From Symbiotaphrina buchneri (lineage: Eukaryota > Ascomycota > Symbiotaphrinales > Symbiotaphrinaceae): a stretch of 64,000 bases of DNA. The stretch spans positions 186,001-250,000 of the forward strand of contig BCIG01000002.1 in the NCBI GenBank assembly GCA_001599915.1, in the 5' to 3' direction. Each line of letters starts with the position of its first letter. The first letter of the stretch is position 1. Made by a program: the position numbers and the translations under genes. Below are positions 47,781 to 58,642 of the stretch, piece by piece. Below the pieces are notes generated by a model. It had not been told where the DNA came from. It worked only from the letters and a program-made list of their open reading frames with translations, and made no database searches.

Positions 47781-48872
47781 ATGAAGCCTGTTCTACGCAA
47801 ATTTACTATCGCTGTTCTTGGAGACTTCGGGCCTGCCAAAAGCCACGATAAAATGAAGAATTGGATAGAGCAGCACGGCGGTCGGTACTCTACCAATATT
47901 GATCAACATGTGACGCACCTTGTCTGCACCCAGGCAGAGTACAAAAGGAATAGTGCCATGAGTGAGTGCATTGGTCTTCTCATACCTGTCGAGTTAGCAT
48001 CTTGAGCTCCTGTTGAACGGCCGGTATGCAGTTAGGGCAGCCCGAAAGTTCAAGGTTCACGTGGTTACGTATGACTGGCTGGAAGACTGTCTGCTCAAGC
48101 AAAAGACGTTAAGGGAAAAGGAATATCTCCTGCAGAAGATGGCGAGGGAAGAAAAGAAAGCCAAGTTGGCGGGTATGTGAGACCGTACGTTCCATTGCGG
48201 ACCAAGCTAAAGCTGTGTATGAACAGAACACCTCAAGCACGGCGTCGATGCTATCAAAAGGGACATCATTGCCGGTTCGCAGTCCGCCTGGAATCCCGAT
48301 AGCCCTCCGAAAGACTAACTTGGTCTTGCACGCGTAGATAACCACCACACATACCACGATCCGGAGGATTATTTCCCTTACGAGGTCCTCATATTCCGCG
48401 CGGACATCGAAAGCAACCGGAACGAGCGTTACGTGCTTAGGGTCAGAGCAGAACCTCTCATCACACAGCCGACATGTAACATCAAGGACTAACATTGGCC
48501 CAGATCTGCGAATCCAACGCCGCCCCATACCTATACGCTTGCTATGCGAAGTACACGCGGCCCGGCCACAGCGTCACAGAGATCTTGGCCCCAATGGCGT
48601 CGTACTTCCACGAAGCGTTCCAGGCTTTCGAGAAGTTCTTTGCCTCGAGGACGGGCATCAAGTGGGAGGAGCGCCTGCTCCCGCAGAAGCCCGAAGGTGA
48701 CCAGTGGTTCCGCTACCAGCCTCCTGTCCTGGGCCGGCCGACGGGCGCTGTCCCGCTGCGGATCAAGGAGTTGATGGAGAAGTTGGCGGCTGAGGCGGAG
48801 GAAGAGGCGAAGATCGTTTTAGCGCAGGAGGATGACGATGAGGATTCGTGCTCGTCAGAGGACTCGGGCTGA
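47781..48872 (+). CDS. BRCT and WGR-like domain protein
   Basis: Five exons (47781-47961, 48032-48172, 48227-48274, 48338-48441, 48504-48872) give about 280 residues. Residues 1-100 form a BRCT fold: RKFTIAVLGDFGPAKSHDKMKNWIEQHGGRYSTNIDQHVTHLVC, then RAARKFKVHVVTYDWLEDCL with the diagnostic Trp. Residues about 130-245 resemble the WGR fold of PARP-type proteins (YHDPEDYFPYEVLIFRADIESNRNERYVLR, then YLYACYAKYTRPG and FEKFFASRTGIKWEER). The C-terminus is acidic. A nuclear DNA-damage role is inferred from the domains. The third donor (GTTCGC) is weak but the only one that restores frame. Upstream codons from 47574 are open but look like leader sequence. Confidence 0.82.
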
Positions 48873-49140
48873 CGAGCAGTGACGCGTCAGATGTGTGCAC
48901 GAAGGAATTATTCGCGCTGGGTGATAAAGACTAGAACGGTCGGGGGGACGCAATGGACCAGTCTCGATATGGCCATCTTTTTTCTTGTGCCCGCCATCTA
49001 CTGGAACGACCTGTTTATAACATCGTTATATCATGCATTGATGCCAAAACCTCTCCCACAGAGAAGGACCACCACCATCAATATATACGCCGCATATGCA
49101 AGCCACAAATGTATCTACACCGACCGATGAACTAACTCTC

Positions 49141-51490
49141 TTAACATTCCTCGCAAGTCTTCATGCCCGCAAACATCTCCCATCCCATCCCGCTGCCGTG
49201 CCCATTCGCCTGTGTGATCTCCTCGGCCGCCTTGACGAGATCGTAGCAGATGCCCGGTCCGACGACGCTATCCTGATCGTACTCGTCGTGCTCCTTGACG
49301 AACTTCCGCATCCACCGTGCCGCCGTCCATAGCTCGCCCGAGGCCCGCTTCGAGATGAGCTCCAGATAGCGGTCCAGCTCGCAGCGGGTCTGGACGTCGA
49401 TGTTGACCGAGGCCAGGTAGCTCTCCAACAGCGGAATGAGGCCGGGGAAGCCGTCCGGGGAAGAGGAGCCGTTGATGATCTCGTTGGCGGTCATGAGCTC
49501 GTACTCGTCTTCGACCGGGCCAAGCGGCGTGGGAGGACGGCTGATAGCCGGCGAGTTGTGCGCAGACCCCGAGACGCCGTTGCTCGACTGGGGTCTGTGG
49601 TGACGCGGCGGGAAGGGGTTCTTGCGGAAGTAGAATTTCTCCTTGAGGACCGCGTCCCGAGCGTGGGCCGTCTGCATGTTCTCCGTGACTTTGGTGATGG
49701 GAATGTAGAAGTTCAGGTCGAAGCTGAGGATGGCACGACTGATGAGGACAATGAAGATGGCGAAAGCGGCATTCTCGAAATCCGTGATTTGGATCTCCAT
49801 CGGGCGGAATTCAACCCTCCACCCGATGTCGTTGTCGGCCGGCGGCGGCTTGAATCGCATGTGTTGCCAATTAGTAGATTGTAAATTTTCGAAATGGTCC
49901 GTCTTGCTCAGGTCCAGTTCTTTCAGGTCTTCAGCGAACACAACGATTGGATCCCGAATGAAGAGGTGCGCGAAATGTGTAGCCAGGATATCGTCCATCC
50001 CTCCCTCAACGAGGCGCTCCTTCAACTCCTCGTCGATGATGAGATTAGGATCGAGGTATTCCTTCCGCAGCCGTGCATCTTGGGATATGTACGTCGAATT
50101 CGATGCGTATCTGGATTTCGGAATCCTCCACCGGTCGTTCTTCAATGGCTACAGAACTGTTAGACACTTACACTAGCAGGGTGATTGATAACGTTTACCT
50201 TTTGTCCTAGCTCTTCTGGGGTGCGATCATCAACAGAAGCAGAGACTTGATTCCACCGCACGTCGGTATCTGCTAGGAATCCTTTGTATATAGGCGTCGC
50301 AGCCGTCAAGGCGAGCATTATTGGCGCAATAGGGCTGAGTTGGTCATATAATACTCTTCCCTCGAATATATTCTTAGCCTGGAACGTAATCTGCAGGCAA
50401 CAGCTACCCATGCCGAACGCCATGGCGTCCATGTAGATGCAATTTTCCTTGACAGCTCCATTCCGGACGTCATCATCTTCTGGCCATTTATGCAGATCGT
50501 AGTTGACGGTTGGATCTTTGAATGGCCACGGCGTGTTCTTGTCTCGGAAAACGGGCACGTTGATCTCTACCTTCCGGCCCCTCCTTTGCCGGATGTTGGC
50601 AGCCAAGGTGGGAAACCTTATGTGTGGGTTCGCAATCTCATCCGGAACAAACTGAGACCGCAATTTCGGTCCGGAAGGGGGGAAATAGGGGCTGATGAAT
50701 TCTTCTCGCGCTCCAAGACGGGGGAATGTGGTCATCGTGATCGGAAATTCATTCGGCTCCATATGATCTTTGGCAATCACACGCCTATATCGGTCATTAG
50801 CCTGGCTCCGGTTGACTCAATTGTGAACCCCCACCTGAGTTTCATGTTGTGTTCAACGTCAAGGAGATCCTCGAAGCCGATGCCCCAAGGCTTCCCCGGT
50901 GTGGACTCCAACATGAAGCGACCAAATTCGGGATGGAACACCGGCAGCTTATCCACTGCTCCTCTGCAGGCTGGTCAGAATAGCGCACCGGAATGAAGCC
51001 ACCGACCTTCCTACCTAGTGACATGTTGTATGTCTGGGACACAGCCGCCCTTTTCCATTAAAGCCTCGTCCTTGGCCAAAGCTTGAAGAATGTCCGCTTG
51101 CCGGAGGGACAATTTCACTCGGCGGCCAGAGTCATCATAGGCAACGACGAGGTACTCGATCTGCAGGGCCGAAGAGCTTAGTGGTTGCATGTGGCAAGGC
51201 AGTAGCTGGAAGGTACCTCATCACCCCATAACAGGGCATCACGTTCCTTGCCCTTGGCCCTTCTGTATATCGCGAGCAATTGCTACGGAGACACACACAT
51301 AAGAATGCTGGTCGTGTTCCCGCGGGCGATGTATAGCTACCTCTATGCCCCATTTCCGGACCCGGTCGGCGGCTTGCTTCGCATCCGGCCAGTCGAGGGG
51401 AGTCCCAACAGCTCTAGAATAAGAAGTGGTCAGCTCAAGAAACACAAAGAGCACAGAATGGGTTGCGCCCAGCACTTACAGTAGCCCCAT
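49141..51490 (-). CDS. GSH1: Glutamate-cysteine ligase
   Basis: Seven exons (51490-51480, 51413-51341, 51282-51217, 51160-51015, 50963-50835, 50784-50199, 50148-49141) give 672 residues, the normal length. This enzyme makes gamma-glutamylcysteine, the limiting step of glutathione synthesis, in the cytosol. The first coding exon is only 11 bases, joining MGLL to AVGTPLDWPDAKQAADRVRKWGIE. Family blocks include LPVFHPEFGRFMLESTPGKPWG (substrate-site segment), RRGRKVEINVPVF, YMDAMAFGMGSCCLQITFQ, PIYKGFLADTDVRWNQVSASVDDRT and WRVEFRPMEIQITDFENAAF. The C-terminus has a disordered insertion (about residues 520-560) and ends MKTCEEC. All splice phases agree. Confidence 0.96.
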
Positions 51491-53456
51491 GACCACCGTC
51501 TACCTTCTAAACTTGCGAACGTCCGATGCGACCCGCTACCACATGTGCCTAGATGCCCCGCAGTACTGTCGAGTGATGCGGGAGGGGTGGGCAAATTGCT
51601 CTCGAAGGAAGCAACTGAGGATTCCGGACCCAGTGAATTTGCCTGGTGAGACACAGAGGAAGAGAATTGCGCGATATTGACGATGCCGGCCAACGGGGGT
51701 CGAACCGGGTGTGGTTATACCGAAAAGAGAGTTATGTAGCGACGAGTTGAACCGGCATAGTTTTTGAAGCCGGCCAATTAGTTTCCCGGCGGAGTGAGAC
51801 GGCCAACCAATTATCAATTAGACGCTGCAAAAGAAAAAGATGACGGGGCTGTCAGGAACCAGCAGATGCACAGGTGTGAGGCTAGGATCCCTGATTTGTT
51901 TGCAACGGTCATGAAATCATTGGGTGGTGGGATAATAATAATAATGGCGATGGTCACTGATTACAAAACACTATCTTTGACGTGCATTATTCAGCAATCA
52001 ACGCAGGGCCAAGGGCGGTGCGGATAGGGTTTAACTTTGCAATTAAAGCTCGCCATGGCGTGTCCGACCGCTGCCCGTTAGCGCCCGAACAGAAGCCTCC
52101 GAGGCCAGATCTGCCATCTGAGATCCCAAGATTGCAATGCATGAATAAATATGGCAAGAATAATAATGACGAGACGGGCAAGAATCAGATGTTAATAACC
52201 ACCTTGAATCGAGTCTTATTATTCCCGTCATTGCCACGAATTAGACTCGATGATTCTTCGTCTCCATCCGCTGTCACAAAATGCCCCCTATGCAATTTCC
52301 CAGCACCCCAGCTGGCACGTTCTCGACTAGCTGATATCAAACATGATCCACCCTATTATTCCCCCTCACCGGAAGGCTGCATTTCCAAGACATGACATGC
52401 GCACGGCTGAGACGCGAAGCGGGCCTGCGATCCGATCTGACAGGCATCAGATGCACGTACGAAGGGGGAAAAAGCCATGTGTTCGTATCACCTCGGTCGA
52501 TGCACATACCATGCCGCATGCCTGTCGTTCGGCAAGAGGCATCTTACAGCGGCCGGCAGTCTGCAGATGCTGCCCCATTGGACCCTTGACGCGACCTAAG
52601 GTAGGTAAAATTAATGTCATACCTGTAGAATAGCTAGCTAGATATCTAAATGGCCACGCCGTGGCCCGCCCCGCTTGACATGACGCCGCCAGCCGCTCCC
52701 ATCCCGCAGCCCCCTAACCCTCAGCCCTGCGCAGAGTGATGGCCAGATACGTGCCAGGTCTCTGCTCTTCCAGCAGCAAACTCTCGTTCGTCGGCTCGGG
52801 CTCGGTGGGTCTTGGCTAGCTGGCTTCGTTCGCAATAAACATGCAAACAGCCGTTGTCAAACGCCCTTGGGTCAATCCCCTCGCCGTACTTGTGCTTCCT
52901 CCCTCCTGACGTTACCGGGTTCGCACGGCCTGGGGCGTGCCACAAAACGACGTAGCCCGTCATGCAATCAAGCAGAACGACAAACTTAGTGTATGGGCAT
53001 GTGCAGGAATCGAGCATCCGACTGGAACGCTTCTCCGGACAGCGACTCCAGTGAAATACAGATGATTCTTTCAGGAGACAAGGGCTACGAGGGTAAGTGG
53101 GCCGGCACCTCCAGGAAGCTCATTGGAAAAAGCACAAGTCTGCACAAATATACCTTATGGAGCCTGATTCCCATTCCAGCCATATACACCATAGCTATAG
53201 GGACTTGATTTACAAACCGCACTGTATGAGGCAAGAGAAATTTCTGTCCATAGAGGCCGGTGACCGCATAGACCCTCTACCACACCCAAAGAAGGAAAGC
53301 ATCTTTTTGACCAGAGTCCACTCCGTAAATGCCCAACCTCGTAACGCCGCGACCTTGAATGATATTGCCCTCCGAGCCTTGATGGTATCCGCAGGTGAAA
53401 ACATGCTTCGTACTATGTCAACTGATACGTAAAGCAAAAGGCTTTGTCGATAACCA
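51491..53456. other. Intergenic between glutathione ligase and nsdD
   Basis: About 2 kb, mostly GSH1 promoter side and nsdD 3' side. It includes a direct repeat of about 12 bases (GATGCCGGCCAAC at 51683-51695, GAAGCCGGCCAAT at 51766-51778) flanking about 70 bases. Open frames of 60-130 codons are scattered on both strands with no family resemblance. Confidence 0.4.
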
Positions 53457-55021
53457 CTAATGCGGAGGCGTTCCCCCCATTTCCTTCGGCCGTAGATTCG
53501 AGCTCGACCCCCCTACGCCAGCTTTAGTGCCCATCTTGCGAGTCAATTTCGCGTAATCTGCCCTGCGTCAGTCCCAGAAGCCGATGAAAAGCATGATCGT
53601 GGAAGCATACGTAGACCGCAAGCATTACATAGGGTTCGAGCTCCATCCGGGCCCCTACGCCATTCAGGAGTCTCGGCTCGGTTGCAGCTATGGCATCTCC
53701 CCGGAGGTGCCGCTCTCTGCGTACTGTTAATGAAAGCCCTCATGGCAGCAAGGATTGACCTACCCCTCGCCGCTTCTTGGGATCCGATCCGGCAAAACCT
53801 CCACTCCCTTTACCATCATCATGGTACATGCCACCACTCTCATCGAAGTCATATTCGCTGGTCCCTTTAAGAGAGGATTCCTGGCTGCGCTGTTCCTGCA
53901 AGGCCGCTTGTTGATTGACCAAAACCTCGCGGATGCGTGCCAGAGACACAGCGATTCGAGATTGAGTTTTGATCATATCATCACATTCAGCAAGACTGGG
54001 CATTGAACCCGGTACCGGTCCAGAGCGAGTGGTCGAATGTGAGCGAGCGCTATAGACGTTGGAAAAATCTAGGATACGACGACTACCTTCCGCGAGCTGA
54101 CTGACCGTTAGCAATAAAATCAGAGCTTGAAAGGATAATAGAACAAACTCACGTCTACCAGGGAGGTCTCCAAATCAAAAATGTCTAGATGACGCTTGAC
54201 CGATTGACCGTATGATCTACCATCTGCAGAGCCTGCCAATGAGTTGGACCGGTTATCGTCCATCCGCTTCATCTCCGATACGTCACTAGCCCAACCCACA
54301 GGCCGTGAATTGGCAGGAGCATAATAAGATGTCCCGTATCCAGGTGGCCCGTTGAAAGATTGTTGTGAATGTGATAGTGCGGTGAATAATGATTGTAGCC
54401 ATACTGAGAGCCAATAGAGCCAGCTGAGCGAGGGCCGGGCTCGTAGTTTGACTGAGGCTGAGTTGAAGCTGGATTTTGATGTGGCATCGGATGCGTTGTA
54501 CTCAATGACGGCAGCGAGGGTAGTCGAGAATCAGCAGAATAAGACCCTCTCGATGAAGCGTGTACTGTTTCTGTGGCGTGGTAAGCAGATTGAGGAGGTC
54601 CGGGAGGAGGCTGATCCCGAGAAGTAGGGCCTTGAGAAAAAGGATTCGGAGGTCCATGTGGCTGCCCAGCGTCCAGATGGGTACGAGGTACGGCTGTAGC
54701 TAGCGCCATTGTTGAAACCACGCCGCTAGTGTGTTGTGGAGGCGGCGGTGGCCCAGCTGCGGTTGCCTGAGGAGGAGCAGAGTAAGAGAGGCTCTGATCA
54801 GAGCTAAGTGCTTCATGTATTGAGGGTAGAGAAAGTCTCTGTGGTTGTTGAATTTGTTCTTTCTCGTCCCCGGATGTTCGTCGGGAGTCGGGAGGCGATA
54901 TCAAGCCTGACGCAATGGGCATTGCAGCGCTATGGGAAGACGGGTAAGGAAGAGAAGAAGAATAGGGCGGCGGCGGGCCAGAATATATAGTTGTCGGGCT
55001 TGGAAGAGCGGAGGAAACCAT
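53457..55021 (-). CDS. nsdD: NsdD-like GATA transcription factor
   Basis: Start ATG at 55021 (MVSSALPSPTTIYSG). Exons end in the order 54096-53764, 53716-53611 and 53557-53457, preceded by 54153 and upward. The C-terminus is a single GATA finger, [39 protein letters not shown], of the CX2CX18CX2C type. Upstream are the family's LSLPSIHEALSSDQSLSYS and SGVVSTMALATAVPRTHLD segments and a helical region (LDIFDLETSLVDLAEGSRRILDFSNVYSARSH...SLARIREVLVNQQAALQEQ). NsdD of Aspergillus and SUB-1 of Neurospora control sexual development and conidiation balance. The frame from 55021 runs to 54269 but the conserved-looking continuation (QQSFNGPPGYGTSYY...) is one base out of phase near 54360-54405 (see findings). 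Confidence 0.88.
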
Positions 55022-56239
55022 GGTTGAGCGCCTCTGGAAGTAGTCGCTCCCTTCTTTTTTGACCTTCTCAAAATCGAGATGGTTGAATGAGGGAAGCGAT
55101 TCGCTGCACAGACAGTTAGTGAGTGTCTACCGGTTTGTTGGACGTCCCATGTCCAGGCGCCCTTATCAAACGACGAACCTTGGCCTGCTGCCACCTTCCA
55201 CTCTCTCCATTTCGGATGCAGACGTTGGTCAGAGATAAGACCGAAGAACAAGTGAATTCTCTATCCGCCAACAGCTCTCACTTATTAACTTTCCAAATAT
55301 CGAGATTGTAGTAAGTCGCTAACTGATGAGTGGCCTCAGACTGCGGGAGTCTATCCTGTCAATGTAGACCCTTCGGCGCCGCAGCTTGCAGATGGAATGG
55401 ATGCGTATCGTGTCCTGGAGCGACAAGTATGGTGAACCGGCGGTTTTGTTCGAATGGGCCACTGTTCACCGCGCAGGGCAGGAGGCAAACTTCTAGTGAG
55501 CACCTGACGACTCACGGAATACTCTTGACCGTCACAACGATGACCAGTAATACACGTGTCCGTCAAGATAACCTCCAATCCACTACGCTTTGATTTACCT
55601 GGGGACAGATGATAGAACAAACGTCAAGTCAGGTACCTTAGACGACGCCGGTGCCGGGGCATACAGAATCCCTGCAGTGGAAAGAGCAGATTGCATGCAT
55701 GGGAGTTCTCGTACTCGAGGTAGGAGTACAACGTAATTTGTTCTAGCGCCTGCCACCGCTGGGCCGCTTGGCTGGAAGAGTCATGGCTATGGCTTCCTCC
55801 TCCGTGCCTGCTGGAACTTCTTGGTTCAAGCTTCCGCATCGCGTAGTAAGCGGATGAAGCATACCGTGTAATTGATGCGTAAGGGATACAGTACCTCACA
55901 TCGGATCCCCAAGGCTCGAAAGGGGGCATGGGAGTCTCATGCCTGGTGGGGAGTCTGGTGACACTCGGTACGGGCGGGCTGAGTCGGTAGGTTCTTTTAG
56001 GTACGATAGCGTGCACTTACAAGTAACGACTTAGGGATTTCAGGGTACTTGTCCCAGAGGCAAGCGAGAAAGCTGAGATGGTACGAAGATTGGAAAGACC
56101 GAGACCACACCGTGGCAAAGGGACGAGAAGAATGAGCTGATGTGGATATGTAGAACGCCGCGGAGTGCTATGTGCATGTTTTCGTCCCAAGGAAGCAGGA
56201 CCTGGAAGCGTTGATCTGGACGGTCGATCCCATCAATCT
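55022..56239. other. nsdD upstream region, no gene seen
   Basis: About 1.2 kb. NsdD homologues have long regulated leaders, so much of this may be transcribed. A 130-codon frame on the minus strand (55624-56016) has no domain. From about 56240 composition falls sharply to very low GC. Confidence 0.4.
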
Positions 56240-56469
56240 AGATTGGATTTTTAGGGAATTATAAAAGCCTTTATGACTTCAACAGTTTGTTACTATTTAA
56301 ATAGAACTATTTTCAATTATGAATATTAAATAATATATGTTTTTATAGTTTTCAAATTTGTAACCTTTTAATATTATTAGAATAATAATATTTTAAAAAT
56401 AGAATATAGAAAGTTATCAATTGATTAATAGGTTAATTATATTTATTGTTAAAACCAGGTTGTTAAACC
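56240..56469. other. AT-rich, RIP-like decayed DNA
   Basis: About 230 bases with almost no C or G on either strand, unlike the flanking promoter DNA. It adjoins the left hAT-type copy and is probably an unrecognisable older repeat altered by C-to-T and G-to-A change. Confidence 0.45.
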
Positions 56470-57408
56470 CAGGCTTGTTGTTAATATAATATAATATGGT
56501 ATTTTAACCTTTTAAGCTTGTCTGTTAAGAAACTTGATTACATGTGATAGTTTAGACCTTTAATACCAGATACCACTAGTTATAAATACAAATACCACCA
56601 CCAAGTATTCATTATTATATTATTTATACTGTTCACTAAGTGTTTAATAAACAACTTTAAACAAAACTTAATTTTATCTCTATAAATGATCAACCTTTTA
56701 AAATAATAAAAATACCATTGTATAACAAATTTATTGTTGAATAATACCCTTTTTAAAATTTTAAAATCTGATTAGGAATAGTTGAGATATTATCATTTTC
56801 TAGCTCTTAGACTCTATAATAACCAGGAACTACATGATAACAACAAGCTGGAAGTGTAAAAAGGACTTAGGACAACAACTTGGTTAGAATTCAGGAAAAT
56901 ACAAAATACAACTTATATTCCAATTGACCTACCTGTTTAGGCCTAGCTTACCTTGTATTTATAAACACTAACAAATAGTGAAACATACTAATACATACTA
57001 ATACATACTAATACATACTAATACATACTAATACATACTAATANNNNNNNNNNNNNNNACATACTAATACATACTAATACATACTAATACATACTAATAC
57101 ATACTAATACATACTAATATAAGCTACCTTGTACATTAAACCCGATTAGGTATAGTTTGTTATTATAAATATAGTCACAGAACTTGTCAAGTACTAGTTT
57201 TATACCTCTTCCAAAACAGTAATCCCAAAGTTTTTTTCTTATCTTATCTTTTTGATCTGGTGATCTGGTATTATACTACATATAACACCGGTAGAATATG
57301 GTATCATGACTAAGTACCACTGGTACCAAAAGTTGATACCAGACTACATTTAGCACCAGTGTAGTATATTTGTAACTAGTGATATATACCATACCAACGG
57401 CAAGCCTG
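56470..57408. mobile_element. hAT-type non-autonomous element, left copy, transition-decayed
   Basis: Runs from CAGGCTTGTTGTTAATATAA to the CGGCAAGCCTG terminus. It is the inverted equivalent of the right copy (57604-58458) along its whole length. Compared with that copy nearly all differences near the ends are C-to-T or G-to-A, for example CAGGCTTGCCGTTGGTATGG becoming CAGGCTTGTTGTTAATATAA. It contains an expanded 10-bp repeat tract with an assembly gap of 15 N. No target duplication could be matched, perhaps because of decay or because it sits against a third terminal fragment. Confidence 0.75.
56983..57118. repeat. 10-bp tandem repeat with assembly gap
   Basis: Units of ACATACTAAT repeat about twelve times or more, interrupted by 15 N at 57044-57058. 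The right hAT-type copy has the complement of about four diverged units at the matching place (57894-57943), so the tract expanded in the left copy. The real length is unknown because of the gap. Confidence 0.85.
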
Positions 57409-57513
57409 ATACTACCAAAAGTTGGTACCAGGTTGTATTTAACACTGGTATGATACCTTCATATTCGATGATAGTCTGATAGATACCATACCACCCACAA
57501 GCTTGAACATACT
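57409..57513. mobile_element. Terminal fragment of a third hAT-type copy
   Basis: About 105 bases repeat the terminal part of the same family in the same orientation as the left copy: a CCAAAAGTTGGTACCAGG-type block, then a decayed ATACCATACC and AAGCTTG end. It follows the left copy directly, so either one element inserted into another or the end was duplicated. Confidence 0.6.
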
Positions 57514-57603
57514 GCTTCTAAGCCTGAGCCTGAGTGTGTCCTAGGATGTTCTGATTCAACACCAAAGACGCCCTTGCCGCCCTGCGGCCCCCTGCCCCTG
57601 GCC

Positions 57604-58458
57604 CAGGCTTGCCGCTGGTATGGTATATACCACTGAATACAAATATACCACACTGGCGCTAAATGTGGTCTGGTATCGAATTTTGGTACCAGTGGTACTT
57701 AGTCATGATACCATATTCTACCGGCGTTAAATATGGTATAATACCAGATCACCAGATCAAAAAGATAAGATAAGAAAAAAAACTTTTGGATTTACCATTT
57801 TTGGAAGGGGTATAGAACTAACACTTGGCAAGTTCAGTTACTATATTTATAGTAACAAGCTATACCTAATTAGGTTTAATATACAAGATGGCTTGCATTA
57901 GTGTGCATTAGTGTGTATTAGTTTGTATTAGTGTGTTTCACTAATTGTTAGTGCTTATAAATACGAGGTAAGCTAGGGAGAAAGAGGCAGGTCGGTTAGA
58001 ATACAATCATATTTCATATTTTCTTGAATTCTAACCAAGCTGCTGTCCCAAGTCGTTTTTGCACTTCCAGCTTGCTGCTATCCTGCAGGTCCTGGCCACT
58101 GTAGAACCTAGAAGGTAGAAAATGACGATATCTCAACCATTCCTAATCGGATTTTAAAATTTCGAAATGGATATTATTCAGCAATAAATTTGCTATACAA
58201 CGGTATTTTTATTATTTTAAAAGGTTGATTATTCACCAAGATAAAATTAAGTTTCGCTTAAAGTTGCTTACTAAGCACTTAGTAAGTGCTTAGTAAACAG
58301 TATAAGTAATGTACAATGAATACTTGGCGGTAGTATTCGTATTCATAACTAGTGGTCTCTGGTACTAGGGGTCTGAACTACCATATGTAGTCAAGTTTCT
58401 TGGCGGGCGAGCTTAAAAGGTCCAAATACCATACCATACCATACCAACGGCAAGCCTG
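57604..58458. mobile_element. hAT-type non-autonomous element, right copy (855 bp)
   Basis: Bounded by terminal inverted repeats CAGGCTTGCCGCTGGTATGG and the complement of CAGGCTTGCCGTTGGTATGG (one mismatch), continuing with ATGGTAT repeats. It is flanked by a perfect 8-bp target duplication CCCTGGCC (57596-57603 and 58459-58466). TIRs starting CAGG and an 8-bp duplication place it in the hAT superfamily. It has no transposase reading frame. Its base composition is much less skewed than the left copy. Confidence 0.85.
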
Positions 58459-58642
58459 CCCTGGCCCAACCACATAACCACCTGTGTATTTATTGTATTA
58501 TGTAGTATTCATGTATAAGAGAGACGACAGATTTATGACAGCTGTCATTCATGATTCTAGCATCTAGCATCTAGCATCTATCCTCTCTGTCTATCTAGGG
58601 ATGACACCAATCTATCCTTCAACCTATAGCAACATGCCGACA

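Noticed and set aside
51683-51778. A tRNA-like stretch (minus strand GGTTCGACCCCCG)
   Set aside because: It has a box-B-like run but no box A, no pairing T stem and no acceptor stem.
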